Assembly (NCBI GenBank): GCA_007570785.1
Contig: ML660213.1
Span: forward strand, 1,821,414 to 1,885,413
Direction: 5' to 3'
From: Antilocapra americana
Lineage: Eukaryota > Chordata > Mammalia > Artiodactyla > Antilocapridae
Length of the DNA stretch: 64,000 bases
A program made the translations under genes and the position numbers. Positions 21,196-34,160 of the stretch are shown piece by piece. Below the pieces are notes generated by a model that ran no database searches, was not told the origin of the DNA, and saw nothing but the letters and a program-made list of their open reading frames with translations. Position 1 is the stretch's first letter. Every line of letters begins with the position of its first letter.

Positions 21196-21639
21196 TATGT
21201 ACATGTTACACATACATATATTGTTGTAAATTTCTTAGAAACCAATTTACAAATTTAAACACAATCCTGAAGCAAGCATGCACACATTTCAAACAGAACT
21301 CAAAGTTAAAGTTTATAGATCATTCTGGCATTTCTCTGGTGTACTTCTGTGTCACTATGAGGCTCAAATCTGAAAAGAACTTTTATTCAGAGTGAAAATC
21401 GCTTATAAGAATGCTTGGATGTTGAGTAACTATACTTATCAGAAAGGTAATAGATTTCCTATTATAATATTTAAAATTTGGGGCCAGAAATATAAGAAAC
21501 AAGAATTTGAAACTAATAAAGTACCATTCAAATGATACTGCTCTAAAGATAGGGAAATGTGTGGCAAGTCCGTTTCTTTTACCTTCACTACACTATTAAT
21601 ATCAAGCAGGAATTAGATTCACATTAATAATCAGTTACT
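21196..21639. other. Intron, nothing recognised
   Basis: AT-rich unique-looking sequence. Confidence 0.45.
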
Positions 21640-22065
21640 AGAGATTATCATACTGAATAAAGTAAGTCAGAGGGAGAAAGAAAAATATCATACAATATCC
21701 CTTATATGTAGAATCTAAAAAGAAATGATACCAATGAACTCATTTATAAAACAGACTCACAGACTTAGAGAGTGAACTTATTATTGCCCAGGGGAAAGGA
21801 TGAGGGAAAGGGATATTTAGGGAGTTTGGGACAGATATGTACACAACGCTGTATTTAAAAAGGATAACCAACAAGGACCTACCGTATAGCATATGGAACT
21901 CTGCTCAATGTTAGGTGGCAGAATGGGGTGAGGGAAGTTTGAAGGAGAACAGACAGATGTATATGTATGGCTGAGCCCCTCTGCTGTCTACCCAAAACTA
22001 TCACAACATTGTAAATTGGCTATACTCCAATATAAAATAAAAAGTTTAAATTAAAAAATTAGTTA
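21640..22065 (+). repeat. L1 3' end
   Basis: Sense L1 3' region: GAATAAAGTAAGTCAGAGG, AGACTCACAGACTTAGAGAG and CCAACAAGGACCTACCGTAT, ending TGTAAATTGGCTATACTCC with an A-rich tail. Confidence 0.85.
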
Positions 22066-22189
22066 CTAATACCCTGAACATAAGCATTGTGGTTAAACTT
22101 AGTACCCAGTGATTTGTAGTCTAAAACTGAGCATTGGTACTTTTGCTTAAGGTAATAGTATGAAAGTTAAAAATGAGTTCCTAAGTAAA

Positions 22190-24288
22190 TAAATTGAAGA
22201 AAGTAGGGAAAACCATTAGACCATTCAGGTATTACCTAAATCAAATCCCATACGATTATACAGTGGAAATGAGAAACAGATTTAAGGGACTAGATCTGAT
22301 AGAGTGCCTGATGAACTACGGATGGAGGTTCGTGACACTGTACAGGAGACAGGGATCAAGATCATCCCCAAGAAAAAGAAATGCAAAGAAGCAAAATGGT
22401 TGTCAAAGGAGGCCTTACAAATAACTCTGAAGAGAAGTGAAAAGCAAAGGAGAAAAAAAAAAGATATTCCCATCTGAATGCAGAGTTCCAAAGAAGAGCA
22501 AGGAAAGATAAGAAAGCCTTCCTCATTGATCAATGCAAAGTAATAGAGGAAAACAAAAGAATGGGAATGATTAGAGATCTCTTCAAGAAAATTAGAGATA
22601 ACAAGGGAACATTTCATGAAAAGATGGGCTCAAAAAGGGATAGAAATGGTATGGACCTAACAGAAGCAGAAGATATTAAGAAGAGGTGGTAAGAATACAC
22701 AGAAGATCTCTACAAAAATTATCTTCAAGACCCAGATAATCACGATGGTGTGATCACTCATCTAGAGCCAGACATGGCATAACGCGAAGTCAAGTGGGCC
22801 TTAGGAAGCATCACTATGAACAAAGCTAGTGGAGGTGATGGAATTCAGCTGAGCTATTTCAAATCGTAAAAGCTGATGCCGTGAAAATGTTGCACTCAAT
22901 ATGCAGCAAATCTGGAAAACTCAGCAGTGGCCACATGACTGGAAAAGGTCAGCTGTCATTCTAATCCCTAAGAAAGGCAATGCCAAAGAATGCTCAAACT
23001 ACTGCACAATTGCACTCATCTCACACACTAGTAATGCTCAAAATTCTCCAAGCCAGGCTTCAACAATACGTGAACTGTGAACTTTCAGACGTTCAGCTGG
23101 TTTTGGAAAAAGCAGAGGAACCAGAGATCAAATTACCAACATCTGCTGGATCATCAAAACAGCAAGAGAGTTCCAGAAAAATATCTACTTCTGCTTTGTT
23201 GTTTATGCCAAAGTCTTTGAATGTGTAGGTCACAACAAACTGTGGAAGATTCTGAAAGAGTTGGGAATACCAGGCCACCTGACTTGCCTCTTGAGGACTC
23301 TGCATGCAGATCAGGAAGCAACAGTTGGACATGGAACAACAGACTGGTTTCAAATCAGGAAAGGAGTAAATCTAGGCTGTATATTGTCATTGTGCTTATT
23401 TAACTTATATGCAAAGTACATCATGAGAAACACTGGGCTAGATGAAGCACAAGCTGGAATCAAGATTGCCAGAAGAAATATCAATAACCTCAGATATGCA
23501 GATGACACCACCCTTATGGCAGAAAGTGAAGAGGAACTTGATGAAGATGAAATATGGAGGTGAAACAGTTGGCTTAAAGCTCAATATTGAGAAAACTAAG
23601 ATCACGGCATCCAGTCCCATCACTTCATAGCAAATAGATGGAGAAACAGTGGAAACTGTGGCTGACTTTATTTTTTTGGGTCCAAGATCATGAAGATAGT
23701 GACTGCAGCCATGAAATTAAAAGACAGTTGCTCTTTGGCAGGAAAGTTATGGCCAACCTAGACAACATACCGAAGAGCAGAGACATTACTTTGCCAACAA
23801 AGGTCCATCTAGTCAAGGCTATGGTTTTTCCAGTTGTCATGTATGGATGTGAGAGTTGGACTGTAAAGAAAGCTGAGCACTGAAGAATTGATGCTTTTGA
23901 ACTGTGGTGTTGGAGAAGACTCTTGAGAGTCCCTTGGACTGCAAGGAAATCCAACCAGTCCATCCTAAAGGAGATCAGTCCTGAATATTCCTTGGAAGGA
24001 CTAATGTTGAAGCTGAAACTCCAATACTTTGGCCACCTGATGCAAAGAGTTCACTCATTGGAAAAGACCCTGGTTCTGGGAAATCATGAAGGTGGGAGAA
24101 GAAGGTGACAACAGAGGATGAGATGGTTGGATGACAACAGAGGATGCCCACCAACTCAATGGACATGAGTTTGAGTAAACTTCGGGAATTGGTGATTTAC
24201 AGGGACGCCTGGCATGCTGCAGTCCATGAGGTTGCAAATATTCAGACACAACTGAGCAACTGAACTGAACTGAAGTGAAGTGGATAAG
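22190..24288 (+). mobile_element. BovB LINE, 5'-truncated, reverse transcriptase remnant
   Basis: About 2.1 kb of sense BovB starting before the RT domain and ending with CAACTGAACTGAACTGAAG. RT pieces are readable in alternating frames, including NLRYADDTTLMAE near 23490-23525 (intact YADD) followed by a deletion. Frameshifts and stops prevent one ORF. It is opposite in orientation to the 8.66-12.06 kb copy. Confidence 0.92.
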
Positions 24289-24585
24289 ACTAGGAAATGG
24301 CAGGTATTAAGAACAGAGATTAGCTCAGAGGAAGAGAGGGTAAGAAAACAGAGAGTATAAGAGATCCCTTTCATGTTAACAGTTTGGGGCCATGTATATT
24401 AAGTTTAGCACAATAGTATATTTTTTAATGTTAGTGAACCCATAAGACTAAGCAAAAGATATTTCAGCTTTGTCATCATCATCATCATTTACAATTACAA
24501 TGATTAACAAAAAAAAAAACAGAAAGTTACTTTAAACCTTCTAAAGGAAAACAATTTTTGCTTTCTTTCTTAATAAAGTAGATCT
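24289..24585. other. Intron, nothing recognised
   Basis: Short unique-looking stretch with a (TCA)n run near 24474-24488. Confidence 0.45.
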
Positions 24586-24599
24586 CCTTAGCAATAATT

Positions 24600-24815
24600 G
24601 TGTGAGCCTTCTTAGCCATGTCCAACTCTTTGCAACCCCATAGGACTGTTGCCTGCCAGGCTCCTCTGCCCATAGAATTTTCTAAGCAAGAACACTGGAG
24701 TGGGTTACTATTTACTTCTCCAGGATATCTTCCCAAACCAGGGATTGAACCTGTATCTCTTGGTCCTCCTGTGTTGGCAGGCAGGTTCTTTACCAGCTGA
24801 ACCACCAGAGAAGGC
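24600..24815 (-). mobile_element. Bov-tA SINE with 14-bp TSD
   Basis: Reverse-complement Bov-tA between CCTTAGCAATAATT (24586-24599) and CCTTAGTAATAATT (24816-24829), one mismatch. Confidence 0.93.
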
Positions 24816-24829
24816 CCTTAGTAATAATT

Positions 24830-26409
24830 AACTTCAATCAATATAAAGTTTAAAAAACAAAATCAAAAAAAGATTCAATAAAATATTACCATAATACATG
24901 TTTAAATTACTTGGAATGTTCACCAAATTCTAATTATTTTGCTATACTGGTTTTCAAAAATGATAAAGCTGATAATTATCTGATGTAATATGGTGATGGT
25001 TTATATCACAAAAAGTGCAGTATTAATCACACCACTGTCAGTAAAACATTTGTTTATATTTCTCTAAAATAGCTTCAGCAACATACCCTGTCCATTCTAT
25101 GCATTTAATTGGCTCCTGTCAGGCCTCATACAAAGCATGACAACATGTATGACATACAGAATTTCATATTACCAAAAAAGAGCTTTTAATTTCCCATGAG
25201 TAGGGGAGGGTTTGCTTCTCACATGGACAATATCCCAACTTTTATAGGCAACTCAATCAGCTAGAAATATGACCATTTTGATAAGTTCTCAAATCTTTAT
25301 AAGTTGACTTTCCATATAACTCTTTCTTTCTACATATTCTTTTATTTTCTTCAACCCAATTTCAACATTTTAATATTTTACAAACACACATTTCATTATC
25401 GTAGTTTAATAATTAAAACCAGAACTGGTGTCGTGCCCAATTAATGTGCCCTGGTAGCATGCCCATTAGTTTTTCCATTAGTGAATTCAACAATACTAAT
25501 GGGATTACTAGCATGGGATGCTAATTGGGCGTGACATAAGAAACTGGCTTACTTCTTAGCATACCCTTGCTAATGATGAAATTAATGAGCATTTTATTAA
25601 ATGCTGTCTCATCAAAGTGTACTTAGTTAGCGTTAAAATTGTTACAAACGATGCTGCATTCTAAAGATCAGGTGTCTGAGTAAGTGGTTCTTCATATTAT
25701 GTTTGGCAACAATCTGAAGCATTAATAGTTCTCTACATCAGAAATCATGCTTATTGGTGACACATTCAAGTACATAACAGATAGCCCCACTATGCCAAAT
25801 TTTCTTCATACTTAGGGGAACTCAGCATACTATTTTTTTATGATAGTTTAAGATATTTCCCCCACAAATATTGAGAATAATTCTGTGGTCAAGTCTGGTG
25901 TCATATGATGTAGTTTGTTCTTTCTGTTTTGAAAATATTAGACATGTTAAATAGATGCTATTATGAATTTTTTGAAAACTTTCACCACTTCTCTAAGTGA
26001 AGTCAGTTTATTATGTGAATGAACATAAAACATTTAAATGAGAACTATGAGCCATTTCTAGTGAATAAAATATCATCTGATCAAGTACTTCCAAATTGAA
26101 ATTAATCTAATAAAAATGGGAAGACTATAGCCAACTTTTTGAGACAATATAAAAATATAGCAGTTAAAAAATGGAGTAGTTTTTCTTTAGTGACTCTTAA
26201 CAATAATTCTAAGTATTCAGTGTATAATATGCAAACATATATCCAGTTTTAAGTATTATAAGAAATATTTTCCCTTTCTCACAAATATATCTTAATAGAG
26301 TAAACTGGATTCATTTCATTGAATGAATTCTACATCTTTAAGTAGAATTACATTTTTGAGTAAAAATTCATTACTTAAGTTTATTAAGATACTTTTAAAA
26401 GAGCAAACT
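24830..26409. other. AT-rich intron with one hairpin
   Basis: The longest repeat-poor stretch in this part; contains the palindrome at 25429-25536. Nothing else recognised. Confidence 0.5.
25429..25536. repeat. Imperfect palindrome (42-bp arms, 24-bp loop)
   Basis: Arms 25429-25470 and 25495-25536 pair without gaps, 31 of 42 positions matching. The ends are TGTC and the loop-proximal ends are CCCATTAGT. It resembles an ancient palindromic MITE or a conserved hairpin; the family is not identified. Confidence 0.6.
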
Positions 26410-26422
26410 ACACAATGACTAC

Positions 26423-26548
26423 TGGAGTAGGAAATGGCAACCCACTCTGGTATTCTTGCCTGGAAAATACCATGGACAGAGGAGCCTGGCGGGCTAGAGA
26501 TCATGTGGTCACAAAGAGCCAGACATGACTGAGCAACTGAGCATGCAC
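26423..26548 (+). mobile_element. 5'-truncated Bov-tA SINE with 13-bp TSD
   Basis: Sense Bov-tA 3' half, TGGAGTAGGAAATGGC to GACTGAGCAACTGAGC, between ACACAATGACTAC at 26410-26422 and 26549-26561. Confidence 0.95.
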
Positions 26549-26875
26549 ACACAATGACTACAGGTATTTTGAAACTATGTGTTAGAGGGTAACTTTAAAT
26601 TCTTGCAAAATGCTGTTTCCAAAACTCAATATTTAATTATTTTGAATGGATTCAGGAAGAGTAATATGAAAACAACCATTAATATAAGTCAAAGTATCTA
26701 ACTGACAAATTAAAACAAATAAGAACTAAATTAAATTATCATTAAAGAGTCAGAAATTTTATCCTAGAAAATGAGTACTTTTCTTCAAATATGAATACTA
26801 TTCTACCAATATTTATCAAGCCAGGAAGTCATCCAATCTGTCAATAGACATTTATGTGTTACCTACTATATTCCA

Positions 26876-27090
26876 AGGCTCAGCATGTTAAGAATCCGCC
26901 TGCAATGCAGGAGTCACAGGAGACAAGGGTTCAATCCCTGGGTTGGGAATATCCCCTGGAGAAGGAAATGGCAACCCAATCCAGTACTCTTGTTAGGGGA
27001 ATTCCATGGACTGAGGAACCTGACAAGCTACAGTCCATGGGGTCGTAAAGAGTCAGACATGACTGAATGACTAAGCATGCATGTTCCGAG
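26876..27090 (+). mobile_element. Bov-tA SINE
   Basis: Sense Bov-tA from GGCTCAGCATGTTAAGAATC to GACTGAATGACTAAGCATGC, flanked by TTCCAAGG/TTCCGAGG. Confidence 0.92.
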
Positions 27091-27375
27091 GACTGTACAG
27101 AGAGAGCTTCAAGGATGTATTTGTTCTGCCCTCCCTGAACTGTACACTCAGATAAGAAAGACATGTTGAGTAAATAACTACTTGTCTGATGAATATAGTA
27201 AAGTGTTCATTAGGTAACCTTGTATTCTTTGAGACACAAGGAAAAGAAAACTAGCTTAAAGTGGTACCTAAATTATTTAAAATGTAAATATTTTGAATGT
27301 CAGTGACAGACATATAAAACAAACTCTTCAGCTTCTTCAAATTTGGGGTGGCTCTTACTTTGTTCAAGAAACTAT

Positions 27376-27552
27376 ATTATAACATACAGAACAGACTTTT
27401 AATTGCCAAGGGAGAAGAGAGTGGAGGAGGCAAGGATTGGGAGTTTGGGATTATCCAATGCAAACTATTATAAAATGAGTAACCAACAAGGTCTACAGTA
27501 TGGCACAGGGAACGATATTCAATATCCTATGATAAAACATATAGAAAAGAAT
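27376..27552 (+). repeat. L1 3' UTR fragment
   Basis: GAACAGACTTTTAATTGCCA and GTAACCAACAAGGTCTACAG are L1 3'-end signatures; it is followed by a short AT run. Confidence 0.75.
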
Positions 27553-27568
27553 ATTATATATATATATA

Positions 27569-27868
27569 GGGCTTCCCTGATAACTCAGTTGGTAAAGAAT
27601 CCACCTGCAATGCAGGAGACTCGGTCTGATTCCTGGTTCAGGATGATCCACTGGACAAAGTATAGGCTTGGATTCCCTTGTGGCTCAGCTGGCAAAGAAT
27701 ATGCCTGCAATGTGAGAGACCTGGATTCGATCCCTGAGTTGGGAAGATCCCATGGAGAAGGGAACAGCTACCCACTCCAGTATTCTGACCTGGAGCATAC
27801 TATGGACTTTATAGTCCAGGGGATCACAAAGAGTCAGACACGACTGAATGACTTTCACTTCACTTCAC
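27569..27868 (+). mobile_element. Dimeric Bov-tA SINE
   Basis: A first partial unit (GGGCTTCCCTGATAACTCAG) is followed by a complete unit beginning at about 27667 and ending in the (CACTT)n tail TTTCACTTCACTTCAC. Confidence 0.92.
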
Positions 27869-27921
27869 ATGTATCAGTCACTTGGCTGTACACAGAAACA
27901 CAACATTTTAAATCAATTACG

Positions 27922-27985
27922 TGCTGTACTTCACTTAGTTGCTCAGTTATATCTGATTCTTTGTGACTCCATGGACTGTATATTT
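27922..27985 (-). repeat. Bov-tA fragment
   Basis: TTAGTTGCTCAGTTATATCTG to TGACTCCATGGACTGTAT, a short reverse-complement end of Bov-tA. Confidence 0.75.
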
Positions 27986-27998
27986 CAATTTTAAAAAG

Positions 27999-29716
27999 TT
28001 CAGTTCAGTTCAGCTCAGTCACTCAGTTGTGTCCCACTCTTTGTGACCCCATGGACTGCAGCATGCCAGGCCTCCGTGTCCAACACCAACTCCTGGAGTT
28101 TACTCAAACTCATGTCCATTGCATCGGTGATGCCATCCAGCCATCTCATCCTCTGTTGTCCCCTTCTCCTCCAGCCTTCAATATTTCCCAGCATCAGAGT
28201 CTTTTCCAATGAGTCAACTCTTCACATGAGGTGGCCAAAGTATTGGAGTTTCAGCTTCAGCATCAGTCCTTCCAATGAACATTCAGGAATGATTTCCTTT
28301 AGGATGGACTGGTTGGATCTCCTTGTAGTCCAAGGGACTCTCAAGAGTCTTTCCCAACACCACAGTTCAAAAGCATCAATTCTTCAGTGCTCAGATTTCT
28401 TGAAAGTCCAACTCTCACATCCATACATAACTACAGAAAAACCATAGCCTTGACCAGATGGACCTCTGTTGACAAAGTAATGTCTCTGCTTTTTAAAATT
28501 CTGTTTAGGTTGGTCACAATTTTTCTTCCAAGCAGTAAACATCTTTTCATTTCATGGCTCCAGTCACCATCTGCTATGATTTTGGAGCCCCAAAATATAA
28601 AGTCTGCCACTGTTTCCACTGTTTCTCTATCTATTTCCATGAAGTAATGGGACCAGATGCCATGATCTTAGTTTTCTTTAAGTCAACTTTTTCACTCTCC
28701 TCTTTCACTTTCATCAAGAGGCTCTTTAGTTCTTCTTCATTTTCTGCCATAAAGGTGATGTCATCTGCATCTCTGAGGTAATTGATATTTCTGCCAGTAA
28801 CCTTGATGCCAGCTTGTGCTTCCTCCATCCCAGCGTTTCTCATGATGTACTCTGCAAATAAGTTAAATAAGCAGGGTAACAATATATAGCCTTGACATAC
28901 TCCTTTTCCTATTTGCAACCTGTCTGTTGTTCCATGTCCAGTTCCAACTGTTGCTTCCTGACCTGCATACAGGTTTCTCAAGAGACAGGTCAGGTGGTCT
29001 GGTATTCCCTTCTCTTTAAGAATTTTCCACAGTTTATTGTCATCCACACAGACAAAGGCTTCGGCATAGTCAATAAAGCAGAAATAGATGTTTTTTCTGG
29101 AACTCTCTTGCTTTTTTTGATGATCCAGAGGATGTTGGCAATTTGATCTCTGGCTCCTCGGCCTTTCCTAAAACCAGCTTGAACATCTGGTAGTTCAGAG
29201 TTCACATATTGCTTAAGCCTGGCTTGGGGAAATTTGAGTCTTACTTTACTAGCGTGTGAGATGAGTGCAATTGTGCGGTAGTTTGAGCATTCTTTGGCAT
29301 TGCCTTTCTTAGGGATTGGAATGAAAACTGACCTTTTCCAGTCCTGTGGCCACTGCTGAGTTTTCCAAATTTGCTGGCATATTGAGTGCAGCACTTTCAT
29401 GGCATCATCTTTCAGGATTTGAAATAGCTCAACTGGAATTCCATCACCTCCACTGGCTTTGTTTGTAGCAATGTCTCTTAAGGCCCATTTGACTTCACAT
29501 TCCAGGGTGTCTGGCTCTAGGTGAGTGATTACTCCATCGTGATTATCTAGCTTGTGAAGATCTTTTTTGTACAGTTTTTCTGTGCATTCTTGGCCCCTCT
29601 TCTTAATATCTTCTGCTTCTGTTAGGTCCATACCATTTCTGTCCTTTTTTGAGCCCATCTTTGCATGAAATGTTCCCTTGGTATCTCTAATTTTCTTGAA
29701 GAGATCTCTAGTTTTT
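27999..29716 (-). mobile_element. BovB LINE, 5'-truncated
   Basis: About 1.7 kb reverse-complement BovB. A 222-codon open block (28990-29658) covers the first part of RT with NKASGGDGIPVELFQILKDD and WPQDWKRSVFIPIPKKGNAK. A second block (28631-29047) holds later RT motifs, but the catalytic site reads RDADDITFMAE in place of RYADD, so the Tyr is lost. Non-functional. Confidence 0.92.
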
Positions 29717-31079
29717 CACTAGTCAATTTTTAAAAAGGAGGGAAAAACTGTATTCATATTCCTGACCCAAAAGAGAAAAAAATGTAAGACTATATCAAAT
29801 AGTCTCAATCCCCCAGCTTCAACAATTATTTGTCTGATAATAATACATGGGGATTTCATTAAAAAGTTAGCAAATATGTCCAGGTAACCTGGATAAATTC
29901 CTTGGTGGTGAGAAAGGACCAATCCTGGCTAGCTTGAGCTCATGGATTCATGTATAAAGAGCATCATGACCCACGATCATGTAGTGTGATTCATCTGATT
30001 ACATTTTTTCGAAAACATCGTAAAGCAGGCCTAATCAATCAATACCTTGTTTTCTTTTGCTTATATTAATTATTACTTTCATGAAAATTCAGGTAACTTT
30101 TGCTTTGTAGATGGACAGTATTATTCCATGTAAAAATGGACTTTGAAGGCATCATTAAACCCTCTCCATCCCCCTGGTTCTCCGACTGTTTGGCTTTAAC
30201 AGTTTCATTAATATTTGGTGGGCAAGTATCAGATTTGTAGACAGGTCAGGATTTGGGTATATAGGACAGGGACAGAGCAGTGGGGAATGTCAGTTCTAGT
30301 GAGTAGCACTCTCAGGCACTATCTAAGGGAGGAGGGTAAGGGGTGGGAATCGTGGGCAATGCCCTAGTGAACACTTCCTTGAACTCTGCTATGGTTTACA
30401 CCAGTCTATCTTATCATGGGGAGGAGAAGAAAAAGATGAGATGGAGAGTTTTCTAGAAGCCAACCTCAGGATCTTAACAGCAATCCTGTGGCTGAGTGGA
30501 CTTAAGCATTGTGTAACATCTTCACCTTCCATTCCTGCAGAATCTGAAGCTATCACATCCTTTAGAAAGAAAAGCAACACCGTCAAAGAGATGGCAGTCA
30601 TGCTTCAGTTCTGATGGAATCCTTTTTTGAGTAATTCTGCAAAGATTTTATTCTATATGTTTAGAGAGTATGGAGGGGCAAGAAGGGCACGTTTATTAGA
30701 TACTCAAAACCTGTGAATAAACCTGTAGCCATTGCACTAGCGCAGCTGTAGCTCCAGGGCTTGAGTGGTCACCGAGAAGTACACTCAAAAGCACCAGGGT
30801 GGGTGTTTATGAGGGCATGGCGGGTTGTAAGTGTGAGGCAGTGTGAAGCCACCCTGGCACAGACTCTGTGCCCCAGTCTTGGAAGATGGGGGTCCCTAGA
30901 GAGAACGGCGGGAGTGGCATTTTGCCTCTCCCTCATTCCCACGTTTCTAGTGCATACTTGCCTATCACAGTGCTTGGGGTACATTTTGTTTTTTTAAAGA
31001 TTTTTATTTCTTATGCAGATTGGTTGTGTAAGTACTTATGTGACAGAGGGTTTTCCATTTGTTTATTTTGCTTTGTCTA
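29717..31079. other. Intron, nothing recognised
   Basis: Unique-looking intron. Open frames around 30400-30990 on both strands overlap each other and show no family features. Confidence 0.5.
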
Positions 31080-31176
31080 CAGTTTTTGGCCTCACCCCGT
31101 GGCATTAGCTCCCTGAACCTACAGCCCCTGTATTGGAAGGCAGAGTCTTTACCACTGGCCCTCTGAGGAAGTCCCA
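31080..31176 (-). repeat. CHR-type (cetartiodactyl tRNA-Glu) SINE fragment
   Basis: Reverse complement with TTTTTGGCCTCACCCCGTG, then GAGTCTTTACCACTGGCCCTC and GAGGAAGTCCC, typical of CHR-2. Confidence 0.75.
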
Positions 31177-31214
31177 GGATAATGCGTTTTTAACAATGTT
31201 TCATTGAATGAAAC

Positions 31215-31390
31215 AAACTGAATTCAGTGCCAGTTCTATCATTAGGTCATTGTGTGACTCTAGTTAAGACACATTGTCTAAAGCAGGGAAGAAAACAATA
31301 CCTCATGCGGCAACTCCAAGAATGATGAGAGGCAATCAACATGAACCCACGGTGTGTACTTTTAAAGCTCCATGAATAAATGTCTATAGA
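31215..31390 (+). repeat. MIR SINE (degraded)
   Basis: TCATTAGGTCATTGTGTGAC and the following AGTTAAG...CTAAAGC pattern fit a diverged MIR. Confidence 0.55.
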
Positions 31391-32084
31391 TTAAAGATTT
31401 CCCTTTCTGGCTTTGTCTCAAATATAGCCAGATAGCAATTTATGTAGATTTAGGTAGAAATTAGGTAGTTTTAGGTAAAAAAGCAGAACCAGAATTTTTT
31501 TCTTCCTCATTGATTATTCTTCTATTTTAAAGGATTGTTTCCTTTCTTTGATGTTTTTTGCTGATATTTACAATCCAGCAGTCTTTTCTTTTCATCTTGT
31601 TAATCATTCTTGGAGTGTTTTCATTCTATTACTAATTAACTTCTTTTGTTACATTTAAAATCAAATATTTTTGTTCATTTATGTTATGGAATCAAGAAAC
31701 TAATATCACCTATACTGTAATCTCCCCTCTATTAAATTGACAACTTAGAAACTTTTAAGTCATTTCATCTTTTGACCTCTCCTTCAACTCTTAGTAATTT
31801 TAGCATCAAATAATTATCGGATTTCTTTTTCCTTTGCTGTGTGTCTCTTCTATACCAAAGATTTTTTGGCACTGTAAAACACATTTCTATTCAGTCTGTC
31901 ATTAAATACTTTGGCTGAACTTAATATCCCTAGGTTTACCACTCACCACTGCTTCTCCACTATATTTCAGATTATTTTTTTCCTTCTGATTAGAAGCCTT
32001 GCTGAAACATTTCCTTCCAATGTAGCGCATGGATGGCATTTTAACTGAGTCTCTGGACATCAACAAGCAGTCCTCTTTCATGTT
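31391..32084. other. Intron, nothing recognised
   Basis: AT-rich unique-looking sequence. Confidence 0.45.
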
Positions 32085-32300
32085 GAAAAGCTTGGTCACA
32101 GATCTGCTGTATTAGTTTGGGAAAATTAATTTAACTCTGACTTACATTTTCACTGGTAAAATGGGAATAACAAGTATCTATCTTATAGAATTGGTGTGAT
32201 GTTTAAATGAGATCACATGTGTGTGCCTTTATGTATAGAGAGAATGCTTAGAATAATGGATGACACACAGAGGTCCTATAGAAGCACAAGCTTTGCTTAA
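32085..32300 (+). repeat. MIR SINE
   Basis: GTAAAATGGGAATAACAAGT, then ATAGAATTGGTGTGATGTTT and AAATGAGATCACATGTGT match the MIR 3' half. Confidence 0.7.
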
Positions 32301-33289
32301 TCTTGCCAGGCATTTGATGAGTCCTTTCAATAAACTCATAATCAAGTATTCTTTTTAAATCAGATTTTCTCTCCTATTTTATATTTCATTAATTTCTCTA
32401 ATTCATCTTTTACTTGTGCATGTGTTTTTTGCTTTCCTTTTGAATTTCTTCTTCATATTAGTATCCTCCTTAATTTTTATTTTCATATTTTTGTTATGTA
32501 TTTTGACCTGGTAACAAATCTCAGCAGTCCCTCTTCTAAGTAATCAACCTAAAGGAGTCAAATGAAAAATAATTTTCAGTTCAATCAACTTCAGTGTGCT
32601 GCTTTTGTTTTCCAAATGCCATCTGCCTTGCCTTCAGAAACAGCTGCCTCTTACCCCTTTCTCCTAGGATGCAGGATGTGCTTAGGTGTTTGCTATTTCT
32701 TATTTGCTTACTCATTGCCCACCTAGGAGCATCCCTTAAGAAGCTTCATTTCTAGGGGATGCCCAGGAGCCCTTATCAGGCCAGGTGGTTAACAGGCCAC
32801 TGTCAAAAGAGCAGGAATAATCCTTTTTTTCCCTGGTCTTGCCAGTTGTCAGCTCATGGCTTTACCAGCTTCTTAACCCAGGAAGGGTTCAGTCTGCCTC
32901 TTAAAGACTTCTGTAGGGTCTGGGGTGGTGCTCAGACACACTTGGCCAGCAGGGCCTGCCTTTTCTCTTCAACATGAGTGGGTCTTCAGGGTGTAGGAAG
33001 CTCTTCACCTACAATCCCTTAGATACAAGGGGAAATTTGTGCCTATTTTACCACTAAAACAGAAAACACTTCTTTGACAAGTGTAGATCAGCAACTTTAA
33101 GCTGAAAACTGGAGAAAAATGTTTTACATAGTCTTTTCCCTCAATTACTCATGGGCCCAATACAGCACCTAATGGCAAATGCTTACTAACCTTCTAACTA
33201 AAGTGAAGACAACTATGCAATAGTCTCCCATTGCCCTTAGACAATTACCCAATAGTTTCCCATTTGCCCTGGTTCAAAACTGGAAAAGA
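32301..33289. other. Intron, nothing recognised
   Basis: Unique-looking; GC content rises somewhat around 32.6-33.0 kb with no recognisable gene. Confidence 0.45.
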
Positions 33290-34160
33290 GTTTCTTATAT
33301 GCTGAGTACATCATGAGAAATGCTGGGATGGATGATGCACAGGCTGGAATCAGGCTTGCAGGAAGTAATATCAATAACTTCAGATATGCAAATGACACTA
33401 CCCTTATGGTAGAAAGTGAAGAGGAACTAAAAAGCCTCTTGATGAAAGTTAAAAAGGAGAGTGATAAAGCTGGATAAAAACTCAACATTCAAAAAATGAA
33501 GATCATGGTATCTGGTCCTATCACTTCATGGCAAATAGATGAGGATGCAACAGAAGCAGTAAGAGACTTTATTTCCTTGGGCTCAAAAATCAGAGCAGCT
33601 GGTGACTGCCGCCATGAAATTAAGAGACCCTTGCTTCTTGGAAGAAAAGTTATGACAAACCTAGGCAGCATATTAAAAAGCAGAGGCATTACTTTGCCAA
33701 CAAAGGTCCGTCTAGTCAAAGCTATGGCTGTTTCAGTAGTCATGTATGGCTGTGAGAGTTAGACCATAAAGAAAGCTAAGTGCCAAAGAACTGATGCTTT
33801 TGAACTGTGGTGTTGAGAAGTCTCTTGAGAGTCCCTTGGACAGGAAGGAGATCAAACCAGTCCATCCTAGAGTAAATCATTCCTGAATATTCACTGGAAG
33901 GACTGATGCTGAAGCTGAAACTCCAATACTTTGGCCATCTAATGCGAAGAACTGACTCAATGGAAAAGACCTTGATACTGGGAAAGATTGAAGGCAGGAG
34001 GAGAAGGGGACAACAGAAGATGAGATGGTTGGATAGCATCACAGACTCAATGGACATGAGTTTGAGCAAGCTCTGGGAGTTGGTGATGGACAGGGAGGCC
34101 TGGCATGCTGCAGTACATGGGGTTGCAAAGAGTAGGACATGACCGAGTGACTGAACTATT
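33290..34160 (+). mobile_element. BovB LINE 3' part
   Basis: Sense BovB, 5'-truncated within RT; the YADD site reads RYANDTTLMVE (Asp to Asn). It runs to GACATGACCGAGTGACTGAA. It lies 0.95 kb downstream (transcript sense) of exon A, in the same orientation as the copy on the other side. Confidence 0.92.

Noticed and set aside
28631..29658. Long minus-strand RT frames as an intact retroelement
   Set aside because: Two blocks in different frames, 5'-truncated, with the active-site Tyr changed (RDADD).
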